Positions 12,361 through 23,930 are shown, numbered from the stretch's first letter. The stretch: 64,000 nt of DNA from Vicugna pacos (GCF_048564905.1 NC_132995.1:3732501-3796500), one strand, 5' to 3'. Numbers and translations: made by a program. The notes: generated by a model not told the origin, from the letters alone.

Positions 12361-12830
12361 CTGCGGGGAGCCAACTACATCAGTTGCCCCAAAACATGTC
12401 TCTTTGGCATGAGGATTAATTTAGGCTGATTATTTTTAAGAAACCGAACACGCAGGAAGTCCTTCTTTTTACCTCCTCTTAAAGAATTTAGATAAAAGAC
12501 TCACTCTCAGAATAAAGCTAACAACAGACAAGTCTGCAGAGGGCAACAGCTAAGTGTGGTGAATTGCCTTCCCCCACTTTGAAGTCCCAAACCACGGCCT
12601 CCCCCAAATTCTTTTTTTTTCCCTCTTTAGCTGATGATGTTATTTAAGGCAAGGGTTTGGGCCATTTGACAAGTTACCCAGTTTTCCTGGGTCTCTCCCG
12701 TGTATACATGTTATCACACTGTTTGAGTTTCTCCTGTTAATCTGTCTCATGTGAATTTAATTCTTAGACCAGCCAGAAGAACTCAGAAGGGTAGAGGAAA
12801 ATTTCTTCCTCTTTCATGTGGAATATAACT
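12361..12830 (+). mobile_element. LTR fossil, family shared with 57010-57590
   Basis: Begins TGCGGGGAGCC. It shares ordered blocks with the 57 kb copy: CCCCAAAA-ATGT-TCTCTTTGGCATG, TAAAGAATTTAG-TA-AA, TCCTGGGTCTC-CCC-TGTATACA, TTTCTCCTGTTAA-CTG-CT and GGTAGAGGAA. Old endogenous retrovirus LTR. The 3' boundary is approximate. Confidence 0.65.
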
Positions 12831-12884
12831 TCTCGCTAGGGACTTCCTTCCAAAGAGTACAGTATGTAAAGGGGACCCAAAAAA

Positions 12885-13135
12885 TAACTTAATAGTGGGG
12901 AAACCGATAGACTGGGATTTCAAAATTGTAGAATAGATAAACAAGATTATACTGTATAGCACAGGGAAATATACACAAAACATTATGGCAGCTCACAGAG
13001 AAAAAAATGTGACAATGAGTGTGTATATGTCCATGTATGACTGAAAAATTGTGCTGAATTTGACACAACATTGTAAAATGATTATAAATCAATAAAAAAT
13101 GTTAAAAAAATTAAAAATAAAAATAAAAAATTAAA
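12885..13135 (+). mobile_element. L1 3'-end fragment with A-rich tail
   Basis: Contains ATAAACAAGATTATACTGTA, ATAGCACAGGGAAATATACA and the terminal ACACAACATTGTAAAATGAT followed by an A-rich tail. The same L1 3' end recurs at 15815-16060. Confidence 0.85.
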
Positions 13136-13330
13136 AAAAAAATAGTGGAGAAACCTGACACACTGTACCTCAACCAGATAACCAAGATCAGTGTCAAGTG
13201 ATAAATCATGTTGATGGTATGTGCCCCTAATATGATGATAAGAAAGGCACTTTACATAACCACGTCCCATGATGCAATTTTGTCCCAACTTACATGTGAC
13301 ATACTTATACTAAATAATTAAATAAAGTAT

Positions 13331-13962
13331 TGTCGGAGCCAGCCGACAATCGATCAGGTCCAGAAACCTGTGCTGCAGGACTGAGAAAAGAAAGACAAGA
13401 CTAGAAGGTGGGGTTGAGAGGGTCTCACTCTAGCCCGCAAGACGCTAAGTCAAGAGTGGACCTCGAGTTTATTTCAGGCAGTTAATTTATACAAATTCAA
13501 GTGACTACCTTGTGCATTCTTGCACATAGGCACAGGTATTGTTTTATGGTTTAAACACAGTGTGTACTAAACTCACTAACTTGTGCATAGTTCTATAGAT
13601 CAATGTTGTTTATAATACTCATAAACTAGGGTATATGTTCCCACATACCAAGATCACTAACTAAAGTTGTTGTTTCTCTAAGCTAACATCGTGACTCGTG
13701 TACTATTAACTCAGGTGATTGTTCTTCAAGCTAAGATCACTAACTTGTGTGCAGATTGTATCTCTCCTTCCAAAGGTCCTTAGTGACTTAATAGCTCAGG
13801 ATGTTCCTCAGGCTCTAATGCACCTGGTGCATTCTTCAAAGGGGTGGCGGGACAGAGATTGTCTTTGTTAGAATCAACCTCAGAGCCTGACGCCCTGCAC
13901 TGTGGGAGTTTAGGCCCAACCTCTGTGCTCGGCAGTCCTCAGGTTATGAGTGGCCCCCCGCA
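13331..13962 (-). mobile_element. solo LTR, class II (ERVK-like), 632 bp
   Basis: A whole-looking solo LTR. On the minus strand it starts TGCGGGGGGCC and ends GGCTCCGACA, with an AATAAA near its 3' part. It is flanked by a perfect 6-bp target duplication AAGTAT at 13325-13330 and 13963-13968. The 6-bp duplication and TG...CA ends fit a betaretrovirus-like element reduced to one LTR by recombination. Clean ends suggest it is younger than the other LTR remnants here. Confidence 0.88.
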
Positions 13963-14849
13963 AAGTATATTCATTGCCCAGCAGAAATCCAAATTTATCT
14001 TGCCATCTGGCATTTCATCTGGCAACCCTAGACCAGAGGCAGCAGTCAACCTGTGATGAAGCAAGCAAAAACTGTCTTTAGCTTGGTGCACAGACTTAAG
14101 TCTTTCACATGCAATTTTTAATTTCAGCCACTAGAAGGAATCTTGAGGGAAAAATAAATCCAAGCTCTTCATCCAAGCCAATAATCCTTCAGGGGATTTC
14201 TTGGATGTTGGGCACAGGGGGGAGGGAGCAGAAGATAAAAAGGAATGAAGGGGAGGGTCAGACATTTAGAGCTAAGGGCTCTGGTCCTGGGGTTTCAGTG
14301 CTTGGATCATCCCTTTCTCTGCTGGGCAACCCATTTAGTCTGTGTCTAAGCTTCAGATCTCACAGCTGTAAATGAGAAACAGAATTTTATCATTTTTAAG
14401 CAAGTCCAGGATGCAGTCTTCCCCAGCTTCCTTTATAGAAGTCTTGTGTATAGATTCAATCACCTAATGAGTATGTGTTGAGTTTTCCCACGTGACAGAA
14501 GCTATACTGGGTCATAGTAGACTCAGAATTCTGTCCCCAAGGCGCTGATAACTATTGCCAGCTCAGGGCAACGGACCAAAGATGTAGAAGAACTGTGATG
14601 ACATGCAAGTTTCACCTGTTGGGTGTAAACCACTCACTCTGAGACAGTTTGTGAAGGAAAACCTTGGAGTGTATTCTGCTCACATTCATTTATTCCTGAT
14701 TCTCCCCCCAGCCCCCTGTTTCACCAGGACTTTCCATCATTGTATGTTACCTCTCAGTGCAGCTGGTCATCTGAGTGTCTAGGGTCTTCTGCTCTGCACG
14801 CAGATCTGCAACTGCCTTTTTCTTCTTGTTTTAATTTTTAATTTTTTAA

Positions 14850-15560
14850 TTCAGAGTTATTTAGTTTTTGTTAGTTGAGGTACAGTCAGTTGACCATGTG
14901 TCAATTTCTGGTGTACAGTGTCATGTTGCAGTCATACATATACGTACACTTATTCCTTCTCATATTCTTTTTCATTTTCATTTTCTTTTATTTTTTAATT
15001 GTGTAAAATACACACGTATAATGTACCATCTTAGCAATTTCAAGCACACAGTCAGCAGCAGGAAGTGCATTTATGTTACTGTACAACTGTCACCACCATC
15101 CACCCCTAGAACTCTTTTCATCTTGCAAAACTCCCACTCCAAACCCAGTGAACAGTAACTCCCATCCCCCAGTTCTTAGCAGCCACCACCCTACCTCCTG
15201 GCTCTGTGAATCTGATCACTCTCAGTACTTTCCATAAGCGGAATCCTACAGTGTTGGCCCTTTTGTGACTGGCTTATCTCACTGAGCATAATGTCCTTCA
15301 GGTTCATCCATGTGGTAGCCTGTGTCAGAATTTCCTTCCTTTTTAAGACTTAATATTATACACACACACACACACACACACACACTATTACACAACAGCT
15401 TCTGTTCATCTGTTCATTACGTGATGTACATTTGAATTGCTTCCACTTTTGACCGCTGTGAGTAATGCTGCTCTGCACACTGGCATACAAGCATCTCTTG
15501 GAGTCCAGCTGCCTTTGTCATTAAAATCCTTTGGTGTAGATAGCTCCTCCCACTTGTTCA
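14850..15560 (-). mobile_element. L1 3' fragments (two ages) with (CA)n
   Basis: A younger L1 3' end (GTCAATTTCTGGTGTACAG, 14850-14985) abuts an older L1M 3' region (14990-15560: CACCACCATCCACCCCTAGA, TTCATCTTGCAAAACTCCCA, TATCTCACTGAGCATAATGT). The older piece is interrupted by a (CA)n run at 15360-15386. Confidence 0.8.
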
Positions 15561-15814
15561 CAAGACTGAAAAGAAAATTGTGAGATTCTTGCCTGCATTG
15601 TTTAGATATTCATCCACTTTTTGCTCTTCCCTTCACCTTCTCTTTCCTTGGTGCTGTTCCTCCCTCCAGCCTTTGCTAAAATGGAAAGTCCTGGAAGAAA
15701 AAGGGAAGGGCAGAGGCAACCAAGAGTCTCTCACTTGTTGGCCAGAGAAAATTCACCCAAATGATGACTGAGACCTTGTCAGGAAAGGTAGGTGGATCAT
15801 GACAGTAAAAAAAA

Positions 15815-16060
15815 AAAAATGTACAGGGAGATGGGAAGGGACAGACTGAGATTTTAAAATGCAGAATAGAAGAAACAAGATTATACTGTAAAGCACAGGG
15901 AAATATATACAAGATCTTGTGGTAGCTCATAGAGAAAAAAAAGTGACAACGAATATATATATGTTCATGTATAACTGAAAAATTGTGCTCTACACTAGAA
16001 TTTGACATAATATTGTAAAATGACTATTACTCAATTAAAAATGTAAAAATTTTTTTTTTA
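15815..16060 (+). mobile_element. L1 3'-end fragment
   Basis: The same L1 3' end as at 12885: GAAACAAGATTATACTGTAA, AGCACAGGGAAATATATACA and a terminal ATTGTAAAATGACTATTA plus T/A-rich tail. Confidence 0.85.
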
Positions 16061-16589
16061 ATTTTTAAAAATTACATAAGCCAGTATAGCAGATGTTTAA
16101 TAAATGACCCTCATTATGGTGATTATTGCAGGGCTAAACTTTGGGGACACCAAGGAATGAATAGTCCTCAGCTGCACGAGTCCGTTGGGGCGACCCCTGC
16201 TGCTGTGCTGAAGAGGAAGAGGAAGGAAAGAAAATGCACTGTATTGAGTCTGCTCATTTCCCACTTGTGGGGAAAAGTAAACAAGGAAAGAAAGAAAAAT
16301 TTCTATTAAAGCTTTACCCATATACAAGTTCCCTTGAGCAAACATTTGAAGGAAGTTGAGTTAACCACTCCCTTAAGAATGATGAGAAATTTTCAAAGTT
16401 TTCTGGGTCCCTGAGGCCTGACCCTTCTGCCTCCTGGGAGCTCCTGGGTAAGAAGAATCGGGGAGGGGAAAGGGCTCCTCACCTTTCCATGTGGGGTGTG
16501 ATCTAGTATCTGAGATAACGGCGACCTCTGGGGACCAGCAGAGCTCCATTCTTACCAACGATCTCAAAGAACTCCTCAGTGTTCAAAAC

Positions 16590-16930
16590 TCTGGCTTGCT
16601 CGTCATCTCTTTCTGGTCCCTGATTTGCTCTATTTCTGTCTTTCCCTTTGTCTCTCTTCGTCCTGTTTTTCTGGCTTTATCTGTCTTTCCTCTCCTGCCT
16701 GTCTCTCTCCTTTGTCTCTAGTTCTCTGACTGTCTTTCTTTGTCTGTCTTCATCTGTGTCTTCCCCAGTCTGTACCCTCGTTCTCCCTGCATTTCCCCTT
16801 CCTTCTGTGTCTGTCTGTGTTTAATAAATTTCTCTCTTTTCCCCTCCAGGGCCTCCCCTTGTCTCTGTCACTTTTGTTGGGTTTGTGGATTACCTTCTCC
16901 TTTGTCCCTGTTCCATGTCATATGCCTCTC
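16590..16930 (+). repeat. pyrimidine-rich low-complexity tract
   Basis: Strongly C/T-biased sequence rich in TCTGTC, TTCCC and TCTCT words. The overlapping reading frames are by-products of the composition. Confidence 0.6.
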
Positions 16931-17149
16931 TAAAAAAGTCCAGAATCAGGACTTGGACCCTTTGTGATAAAGAGGACTGTAATGCCAGGTAAATTGTCAT
17001 CACCTGTTGTCTGTGCCTTTCACACCATCCTCTAGGAACCTGGGGACAGAGCAGGAGGAGACGCTGAAGGTGTGGAAGAAGGAACTGAGGTTAGGGGAGA
17101 TCTTCCCGATTCTGAGAGAAACAGAATTAGACTGTAGACTGCAGGAGAG

Positions 17150-17450
17150 GCTGGGGGAGCTAGACCACAGCTGTCCAGTGTGGTAACCATGAGCCACCTG
17201 TGGCTACTGGGCACTTGAAATGTGGACGGTCTGCCATGGGATGTGCTATGGGTGTGAAACCAGATTTTAAAGACTTAGTCCCAAAAGAAGAATATAAAGC
17301 AGCTCATGTATAACTTTTTCATTGATTGCATGGTGAAATGATGTTTTAGATATATTCAGTTAGATGAAATAGGTTGATAACATCCATTTCATCTGTTTCT
17401 TTTTATTATGTCTTTTCATGTGGCACTAGCAAATTTGAAATTGCGTATGT
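17150..17450 (+). mobile_element. old hAT-type DNA transposon remnant
   Basis: Starts with CAGCTGTCCAGTGTGGTAAC, then ATGAGCCACCTGTGGCTACT and GGGCACTTGAAATGTGG. This is the pattern of a common mammalian Charlie-type element whose matching end is near 59.25-59.33 kb and in reverse at 32.7 kb. Family name not certain. Confidence 0.5.
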
Positions 17451-17494
17451 CGCTTGCATTTGTGTCTCACGTTATATTTCTAACTGGTGTTGAC

Positions 17495-17955
17495 TGAAAA
17501 AAATGCACAATGTGAGAGCTATGAGTTCAGTTTTATTTGGGGGCAAAATGAGGACTATAGCCCAGGAGAGAGCATTTCAGATAGCTCTGAGGAACTGCTC
17601 TGAAGAGGCAGGGGGAACGTCAGTATTATGTATGATTTTAGTGAAGGGAGGGGGTACGTGCAGTCAAGCACACAGACAGGGGCTGGCTGCTAGTCACGAG
17701 GAGCAGATGTCACCTTTAATGATTTTAGTGTCTTTCTAGGTACGAGGAGATGCAAGAATTTGGGCTCATAAAATCTTCTCCTAAAAGTATCTGACTATCT
17801 GAAGGCCTGTTCTGCCAGTTTTTCCAGAGCACAGAGCACCCCATTCCTGATCTCCACCCTGAACTCCTTTCAAGGGGTGTTGCACGTCAGGGCTGCAATT
17901 GTTCCCAATTTAACCCTTGTAGATGCGGATGGCAAGTGCCAATTTTTAGTTGGCA
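17495..17955 (-). mobile_element. solo LTR fossil
   Basis: On the minus strand it begins TGCCAACTAAAAATTGGCAC and carries AATAAA near its end. It aligns along its length with 54282-54715 and partly with 9160-9530, so three copies of one family are in this window. No flanking internal region is seen. Confidence 0.7.
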
Positions 17956-17959
17956 TTAG

Positions 17960-18540
17960 ACACTGCTAGCCTAGTCAAAGAAGGGTGTATTTCAGATGAG
18001 GACAAAGGAGGCATCTACGCGTCACATGATGCAGACAGAATAGATGTGATAAAGCAGTTCATAGTAGCTCAGAATTTTCAAGAATTCTCCAGCTGCCAAA
18101 CTCCTCATCTGTCTCCCCCCTCTCCAGTTCCTTCAGTTGTGGTTGCCTTTGGGAGAAGGGGTTGTGACCATCGGGGGCGTGGGGTGCTGCTCATATTCCG
18201 TTCCTTGCTCTGGGTGCTGGTTGTACCTGTACGTTCTATTTGAGAAAATGCAGCAAATGGTACAGTAATGACGTGTCCACTTCCCATAATTTGTGTTGTA
18301 TTACAATTCAAAGACACAAGCAAACAAATTCTTGCAAGAAGCAAATCACAGATCCTCTACCTTAACCTCTCTGGTTCCAAACTGCATTAACTCTTTCTGT
18401 ATAACATAGAATCCCTGCAAGAAATAGGTCTCACCCCTCCGCGGATTAAAAAGTGTTTACCCAGCACGTAACAGGCTTTGTGGGGGCAAGAGGAAAGTTC
18501 TTCTGCTGAAAATGAAAATGATACTTTTTACATTACACAA
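17960..18540. other. no gene recognised
   Basis: Ordinary intergenic sequence. No coding signal and no clear repeat identified. Confidence 0.35.
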
Positions 18541-18544
18541 AAAT

Positions 18545-18640
18545 AACAGCTAACATTTGGGAGAGTATTAATCATGGGCCAAGCCCCGTTGTAAGTTTTC
18601 TTCTTTCATCCTCACAACAGCCCTGTGGCCGGGGCGGGGT
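18545..18640 (-). mobile_element. MIR/L2-like fragment
   Basis: Contains AACAGCTAACATTTGGGAGA, GGGCCAAGCCCCGTTGTAAG and ATCCTCACAACAGCCCTGTG, the signature of an ancient MIR/L2-type repeat. Confidence 0.6.
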
Positions 18641-18820
18641 GGGGGGTTCTCCTACATCCCTGTGCTACTGGTGAAGCCCCTGAGACCCTGAGGGGCCAAA
18701 CCACAGAGCCAGGACGGGAGCGGGTGCACTGACGGCCCCCCCCAAGCCCCGGGCTCTGCTGCCGTCACAGCCCGCGTCCCCCGCCCCGGCTGCTCGTCCA
18801 GCGGCACCGCAGCGCCGGGG

Positions 18821-19710
18821 TTCGTGCGCCTGGGGGGCACCGACGCGCGGGGACTCCAGCCCCTTCTCCCCGCTGTGCGCCTGGTCACTCCCGTGCTGAC
18901 CCTCCCGGGGAACCTGCTCATCGTCACCCCGGCCGTGGCCGACCGCCGCCTCGCCACCCCGAGGCTCCGCTCCTCCGGCACGCCTCGCTGCGGGAGCCGG
19001 GCTGCACCGCCGCCGTCGCCCCGCAGGCGCTGGTCCCCCCCCCTCCCTGGACGCGGGACCGTCTCCGAGCCAGACGCTTCGCCCAAACGGGGCTCTACTT
19101 CATCCTGGGCACCGCGGAGCCCCTGCTGCCGGCGGGGATGTCCGCAGACCCTACCTGGCCGTCTGCCGGCCCCGGCGGCGCCCCGCCCTCAGCACCGCTG
19201 GGGTCTGCCCCGTCCTCGTGCTGGGCTGCGGGGCGCAGCCTCCTCTTCCTCGCCGGGCCCAGTGTCTGGGTGCGCTCCCTCCCCTTCTGTGGCCCCGACG
19301 TCCTCGACCACTTCTTCTGTGACAGCACGCCCTTGCTGGAGCTGGTGTGCGCAGACACCAGGCCCCTGCAGTCCTGGTGTCCTTCCTGGAGGCCGTGTGC
19401 GCCCTGGCCTGTGCCGTGGTGGCGACCAGCCTGTCCTGCGGCCGCGGCATCGGCACCGTCCTGCACCTGCCTTCATCCCGGGGCCGCCGCAAGGCCTTCT
19501 CCACCTGCCCCTCCCACCTCCCGGTGGTCCCGCTCACCAACGGGAGCTGCCGCACCGTGTTCCTGAGCCCCCGGCAGACAGGGCGGCTGAAGCTCAACAG
19601 AGGAGTCGCTTTCTTCAGCACCATCGTGTCGCCCCTGCTGAACCCCTTCGTCTGCTGCCTTAGGAATGAGCTGGTCCAGAAAGTGAGCAGGGATTTGCTG
19701 ATCAAGGTGG
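18821..19710 (+). pseudogene. olfactory receptor pseudogene, class II, family 6-like
   Basis: A seven-helix odorant receptor relic of about the right length (one exon, near 300 codons). In order one sees [15 protein letters not shown] and LPGNLLIV (helix 1) with DRRLATP in one frame, then YLAVCRP after the usual DRY site in a second frame, then [28 protein letters not shown]-type loop 2 in a third frame, then [17 protein letters not shown] and the helix 7 motif SPLLNPFVCCLRNEL back in the second frame. At least three frame changes separate these blocks, the MAYDR motif is damaged and no proper start is seen, so it cannot make a receptor. The loop FCGPDV-HFFCD resembles OR family 6; the family call is tentative. 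It is unusually rich in G, C and CpG for this gene family. Confidence 0.85.
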
Positions 19711-19989
19711 GAGGGGTTCCTTCTAAGACGCTCAGGGCAGAAGGCTTCCAGACGGGCCGCCTGTCAGTTGCTCTCTTTTCTGTCTCACTGAAGGCATTTT
19801 TTCCCTACTTGAGCAGGGAAGAAAGCTTGCTGGTTCCCAAGCTGACTGTGCCTGTTTCTGCATTCCAGGAGAACGGAAGAGGGAGTGAATTGCTCTCCTG
19901 CTCAGGACAACGCAGCCTTTTGGCCACAACGCTGGAGACTGCTAGTCATCCTGCTTATCCAGTCTCCACCTTACTAACAGAACACTTTG

Positions 19990-20535
19990 AATTTTATCCG
20001 GGCACGTGACGTCCAGCTAGAGACATTTCCCATCCTCCCTTGCAGCTACCTTGGCGACATGACTAAGTTTTAGAGGCTGTGGTGTAAGTGGAATGATCTG
20101 TGTAATTTATGGATTGTGGTTTCCTAAGAAAATTGCATTCTCTCCATTTTTTTTCCTTCCATCTTCCTGCTGCCTAGGGTACACGATCACTGTGGTGGCC
20201 ACCTTGGGACAAGGGATGGAAACAAACCAACCAAAAAATACATTGTTTAGAGACATCCCATCAGCCTGGGTCCCTGGATGAGCTTGTGTAACAGCGCCTC
20301 CTGCTGGCCGTGCATCAACCACAGACTTCCTTTGTGAGGGGGGAATTAAGGTCTGTCTTAATCTCGCCACTGTGGTTTGTGGATTCTTGGTTACATCAGC
20401 TTAGCATAAATTTCTCTGCTAATACAGGTATAAACAAAAATTCTCAGAACATAGCCTGGAATGGGGAAGCCAAGCTAAAGGGGCAGAACTGCTGTGGAAA
20501 GTAAAGTAAAACGTTGTGGCGGGAGGGAATAGCTG
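19990..20535. other. no gene recognised
   Basis: Sequence beyond the olfactory receptor relic. No coding signal recognised. Confidence 0.35.
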
Positions 20536-20539
20536 AGAG

Positions 20540-20655
20540 GGGGAGGGGATAGCTGAGTGGCAGAGTGTGCCGAGCGTGCACAGGTTCTGAGTTCAATCCC
20601 CAGCATCTCCACTTAAATAAGTAAATAATCTAATTACCTCCCCTCCCAAAACGAA
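20540..20655 (+). mobile_element. camelid tRNA-derived SINE
   Basis: Head GGAGGGGATAGCTGAGTGG, B-box-like GTTCTGAGTTCAATCCCCAG and tail with CTAATTACCTCCCCTCCC. It is the first copy met from the left; none is seen in 1-20.5 kb. Confidence 0.85.
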
Positions 20656-20659
20656 TGAA

Positions 20660-21840
20660 TAAATTTTTAAAAATTATAAAAAAGGCATGGAATCCCCAAA
20701 AAAGGTGGAGAGGGTGTCCCAGTCCTAAACGGGCTGGGGTCCAGACACAGCAGTTGTCTGGGGATCCTGAAGCTTGAGAGGAGGTGGGAGGTACCAGAGC
20801 CCCTGTCCCCACTCACCCTGCTTCTCCTGGAATAAACGCGACCTTGTCCACCTGCAGGTTTTCTCCTGGTGATTGTAGGCTAACTGGGCAAAGACAAGAC
20901 ACAATGGCAAACTATGCTGTGTTCTGTGAAAGATAAGTTCAGGTCCTGGAAAAGCTTGTAACAGGGAGACATGAGCTGGTCTGAGATGTTAGGAACCTAA
21001 CAAACTTTCTTTAAGTGCCATGAACTTCTTGATGTGAAGTTTTAATACCATCAGCAAGAGGTGAAGTCTTCCTGCTTGGTCAGGGCAGGAACAGTGGGGC
21101 CTGGAGCGCTAGGATCTTTCTGATTGTTCCTGAAACCCAGAGTGGGAGGGGCCAGCCAGGCTGGGGGCTTCCTGCCAGGGTCTGCGGTCAGAGAGAGTGA
21201 GGACACAGCCGTGGAGGAAGTTACACAACCCCTGTGTGCAGGCCCAGTGAAGGTCTGTGACCCAGGGAGAGCTGGGGCCCTGGGCAGTGGGAGTCGTGAT
21301 GTAGTTGCAGTTGGGGTGTTATGTGACGGTCTTCAGGCGACCACTTCTTGGGTCCTCAGTTTACCCTTTTTTCAAATTGGAGGAGTGGTCTGGTGGGTCT
21401 GTAAGTGCCCTTGCAGTTGATAAGGGTTTAAAAGCTTGAACTTGTACAGGCAAGTTCAGCTTACAGTGGTTAGTGAGTAACGTAGGTTACACGAATGATG
21501 GAGGTGAGTGGGGGCAGAGAGTTTTCATCAAACACCATAGCATAAAATAATTAAAATACCTCTTAGTCATCTCCTTAAACCCACCGAAAGTTTTTTTTTC
21601 AAGGTACCTGACACTTATTTCTTTTCTCTCTGACTTGCTCATGTGGCTGCTTCTAAAATCCCCTTTTATCCTGAACGATTTACCTCTATCTGAAAACAAG
21701 CACACTTCACACTGAAAAATGCTTGCTGTGACCAGATCTCCACCTTAGTGATTTTCCAAAGTGTTCAACAGAAACAGTTCTCTTCTGGATAGAAAAAGGG
21801 AATTCTGCTGTGAGAAAAATTACAGTTTCTCTGTGTCGTT
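20660..21840. other. no gene recognised
   Basis: Mixed intergenic sequence without recognisable exons. Reading frames up to about 98 codons show no domain. Confidence 0.35.
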
Positions 21841-21844
21841 ATAG

Positions 21845-22000
21845 TATTAAGCGTTTCTCAGCAGAATCACTTGGGGAATTTTTTGAAACTTGGTTTTTTT
21901 TGTTGTTTTTTTTTTGGAAACTTGGTTTTTGATGGCCTCTCATCCCCCAGTTTCCCCCACAAAGATTCTGATTCAGGAGGGTTAGGAATGGGATAATTCA
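21845..22000 (-). mobile_element. MER5-like DNA transposon remnant
   Basis: Contains TTTCTCAGCAGAATCACTTG, then CCCACAAAGATTCTGATTCA, typical of old hAT-type MER5-like elements. It is interrupted by a T-rich stretch that repeats the words GGAAACTTGGTTTTT. Confidence 0.45.
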
Positions 22001-22225
22001 GCTATAGATTGTATTTTACAGGGGCCAATTTCATACACATATTATATTTATATATTTTATAATTATAGTATATAATTATAATTTTATATATAAATACAAA
22101 ATATGTTGTGTATAATTTTACTTTATATATAACATGTATATACATATAAGTTTTTTAAATGTTTTTATCTTTTATTGGAGATACTGGGAATTGAACCCCG
22201 GACCTCATGCATGCTAAGCATACGC
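21998..22225 (-). repeat. left arm of an inverted duplication
   Basis: Its reverse complement matches 23020-23205. Shared runs include TCAATTCCCAGTATCTCCA, ACATGTTATATATAAAGTAA, TATTTATATATAAAATTATA and GAAATTGG-CCCTGTA. The arm includes SINE sequence and the AT-rich sequence next to it. Confidence 0.8.
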
Positions 22226-22253
22226 TCTAGCACTGGGCTATACCCTCCCCCCG
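22170..22253 (-). mobile_element. camelid tRNA-derived SINE
   Basis: Reverse copy with GATACTGGGAATTGAACCCC, CATGCATGCTAAGCATACGC and GGGCTATACCCTCCCCCC. It forms the outer part of the left arm of the inverted duplication. Confidence 0.85.
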
Positions 22254-23002
22254 ACATGAAATTTAAACATATTTCCTGATGATCATGATCTCCACCTCCA
22301 GCTGAGAACCAGAAGGGTGACTATAAGCATCAGCTTTGATTGATTTCGATTTGGATCCGTCTCTTAATACTTTGGCCATGTGCTACTCAGCAAATCACCT
22401 CTACGGGGCTATTTTCTCACGTGTACTGTGGGTGCAACAGACCCTGCTTCAGGGTTGTATCAAAGATTCAGTGAGATAGTATAGTAGTGTACTCCCTGCC
22501 TGGCAAAAGTTCATTCATTCATTCATTTATTCACTCCCTCATTCACTCATCTTTTTTTTGTTTGTTTTAGGAGTGGCATGGAGTTTTTTAATTTGAAAAG
22601 TGAAAAGGTTACACTTAATGGAAGGCAGAGATGCAGATAGCAAAAAATAGGAACTAGGAAATAGGAAATAGGAAACCAAGCAGGACCAAGCAGGACCTTG
22701 TGGGGCCTTCAGACTCTGCCCCCACCCCCTCCACCACCAGTACCAGTGACCTCTGCCTGCCTCTTGTTTGTAGAAACAGGTCTCCCCTGAGTCACAAAAG
22801 GCTGGCTCAAGAATATGCACATATAGTAACAAAAAACAGCAGTTGGACCAGGAGAACTGGTGACAATTTAAAGAACAGATCAGTTGTATAGCAGTCACAG
22901 AATGCTTAGTTCCTGCCTGGAGGATATAGATAAGAGTGTCTGATGCTCATTCCTGAATTGTTTTGCAGATACTAAAACCCCCACCAGATGGAAGAAGTTA
23001 AT

Positions 23003-23063
23003 TGCATGAGGACCTTAAAACACGAGGTCCTGGGTTCAATTCCCAGTATCTCCATTAAAAAGA
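23003..23063 (+). mobile_element. camelid SINE, partial
   Basis: Only the middle and 3' part is clear (ACGAGGTCCTGGGTTCAATT, CCCAGTATCTCCATTAAAAA). The tRNA-like head is decayed. It forms part of the right arm of the inverted duplication. Confidence 0.75.
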
Positions 23064-23205
23064 TATGTATACATACATGTTATATATAAAGTAAAATTAT
23101 GTACAACATAATTGCTTTGTATTTATATATAAAATTATAATTATATACTAAAAATATAATATGTATGTGAAATTGGTCCCTGTATAAATATAATCTATAA
23201 ATGAA
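23020..23205 (+). repeat. right arm of an inverted duplication
   Basis: Partner of 21998-22225, separated from it by about 0.8 kb. Agreement extends beyond the SINE into the AT-rich flank and ends around AAATTGGTCCCTGTA. Confidence 0.8.
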
Positions 23206-23439
23206 ATTGTAGATTGGCTTTACTGAGTCCAGGCAAGGGGACCCAAGTTTGCCTTGGTAATAAATATATTCAACGGTTTGGGAGGTAGTTAAAGGAAAAC
23301 AAAAGCGCTGATCAGCGTTGATAGGACGAATAAGAATGTTAAAAACGGCGACAAGTAAATTGATGATTCAGTCCTTGGTGGCGGTCTCTCCGAGAAGTCT
23401 GCTGGCCAGGCCACTGGTGCCCTGGGTCTGAGGAGTACA

Positions 23440-23805
23440 GTCCTCCTTTGGGAGGGTTCTTCACATTCCCCCGCAGGCAAACCCGAGCCAGCATCACCTC
23501 CCGTATCCCCAGGCACGACCCCAACACCCCCTGTTCTCAGCACTTAGAGCCTAAGGCCGGGACACGGGAGCCCCGGGTGCGCCCCGCCCTCCCGAGCAGC
23601 TGGGCATCTCCAGCCGCCTGCAAGCTGGGGCGTCCCGGCCGGTCGCGGGACCCGGGTCCCGGTTACCCAGCTCTGCGATTCGGCGCTGAGGCTCTGGGGC
23701 GCGGGCAAGAAGCTGGGGGTGAAAGGCCTTTCCGGCGGGTCCCCTCCTCGTTGCCCCCACCGCCACAGCGGGCCCATCCCGGGACCCCTTAGCTAGAGCT
23801 GAGGC
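23440..23805. other. small CpG-rich patch, no gene assigned
   Basis: High G+C with many CpGs (GGGACCCGGGTCCCGG, GGGGCGCGGGCAAG and others), ending at an A/T homopolymer run. It looks like a short CpG island. It lies about 6.4 kb upstream of the NLRP12 pyrin exon. I cannot assign it to a transcript; both strands have short open frames without domains. Confidence 0.5.
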
Positions 23806-23930
23806 GGCCTTTTTTTTTTTTATTGTTTTTTTGCTTTGTTTTTTGTATTTTTGGCCAATTTTAAATACCATTTTATTGAAGACATAGTATTTTCCACTTA
23901 CAATGCAGTGCTTATAAAGTGCGATGTTAC

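Noticed and set aside
19151-19705. 184-codon open frame on the minus strand at the olfactory receptor relic
   Set aside because: High GC content makes stops rare in all frames here. The plus-strand motifs identify the olfactory receptor; the antisense product is arginine/glycine-rich with no known fold.
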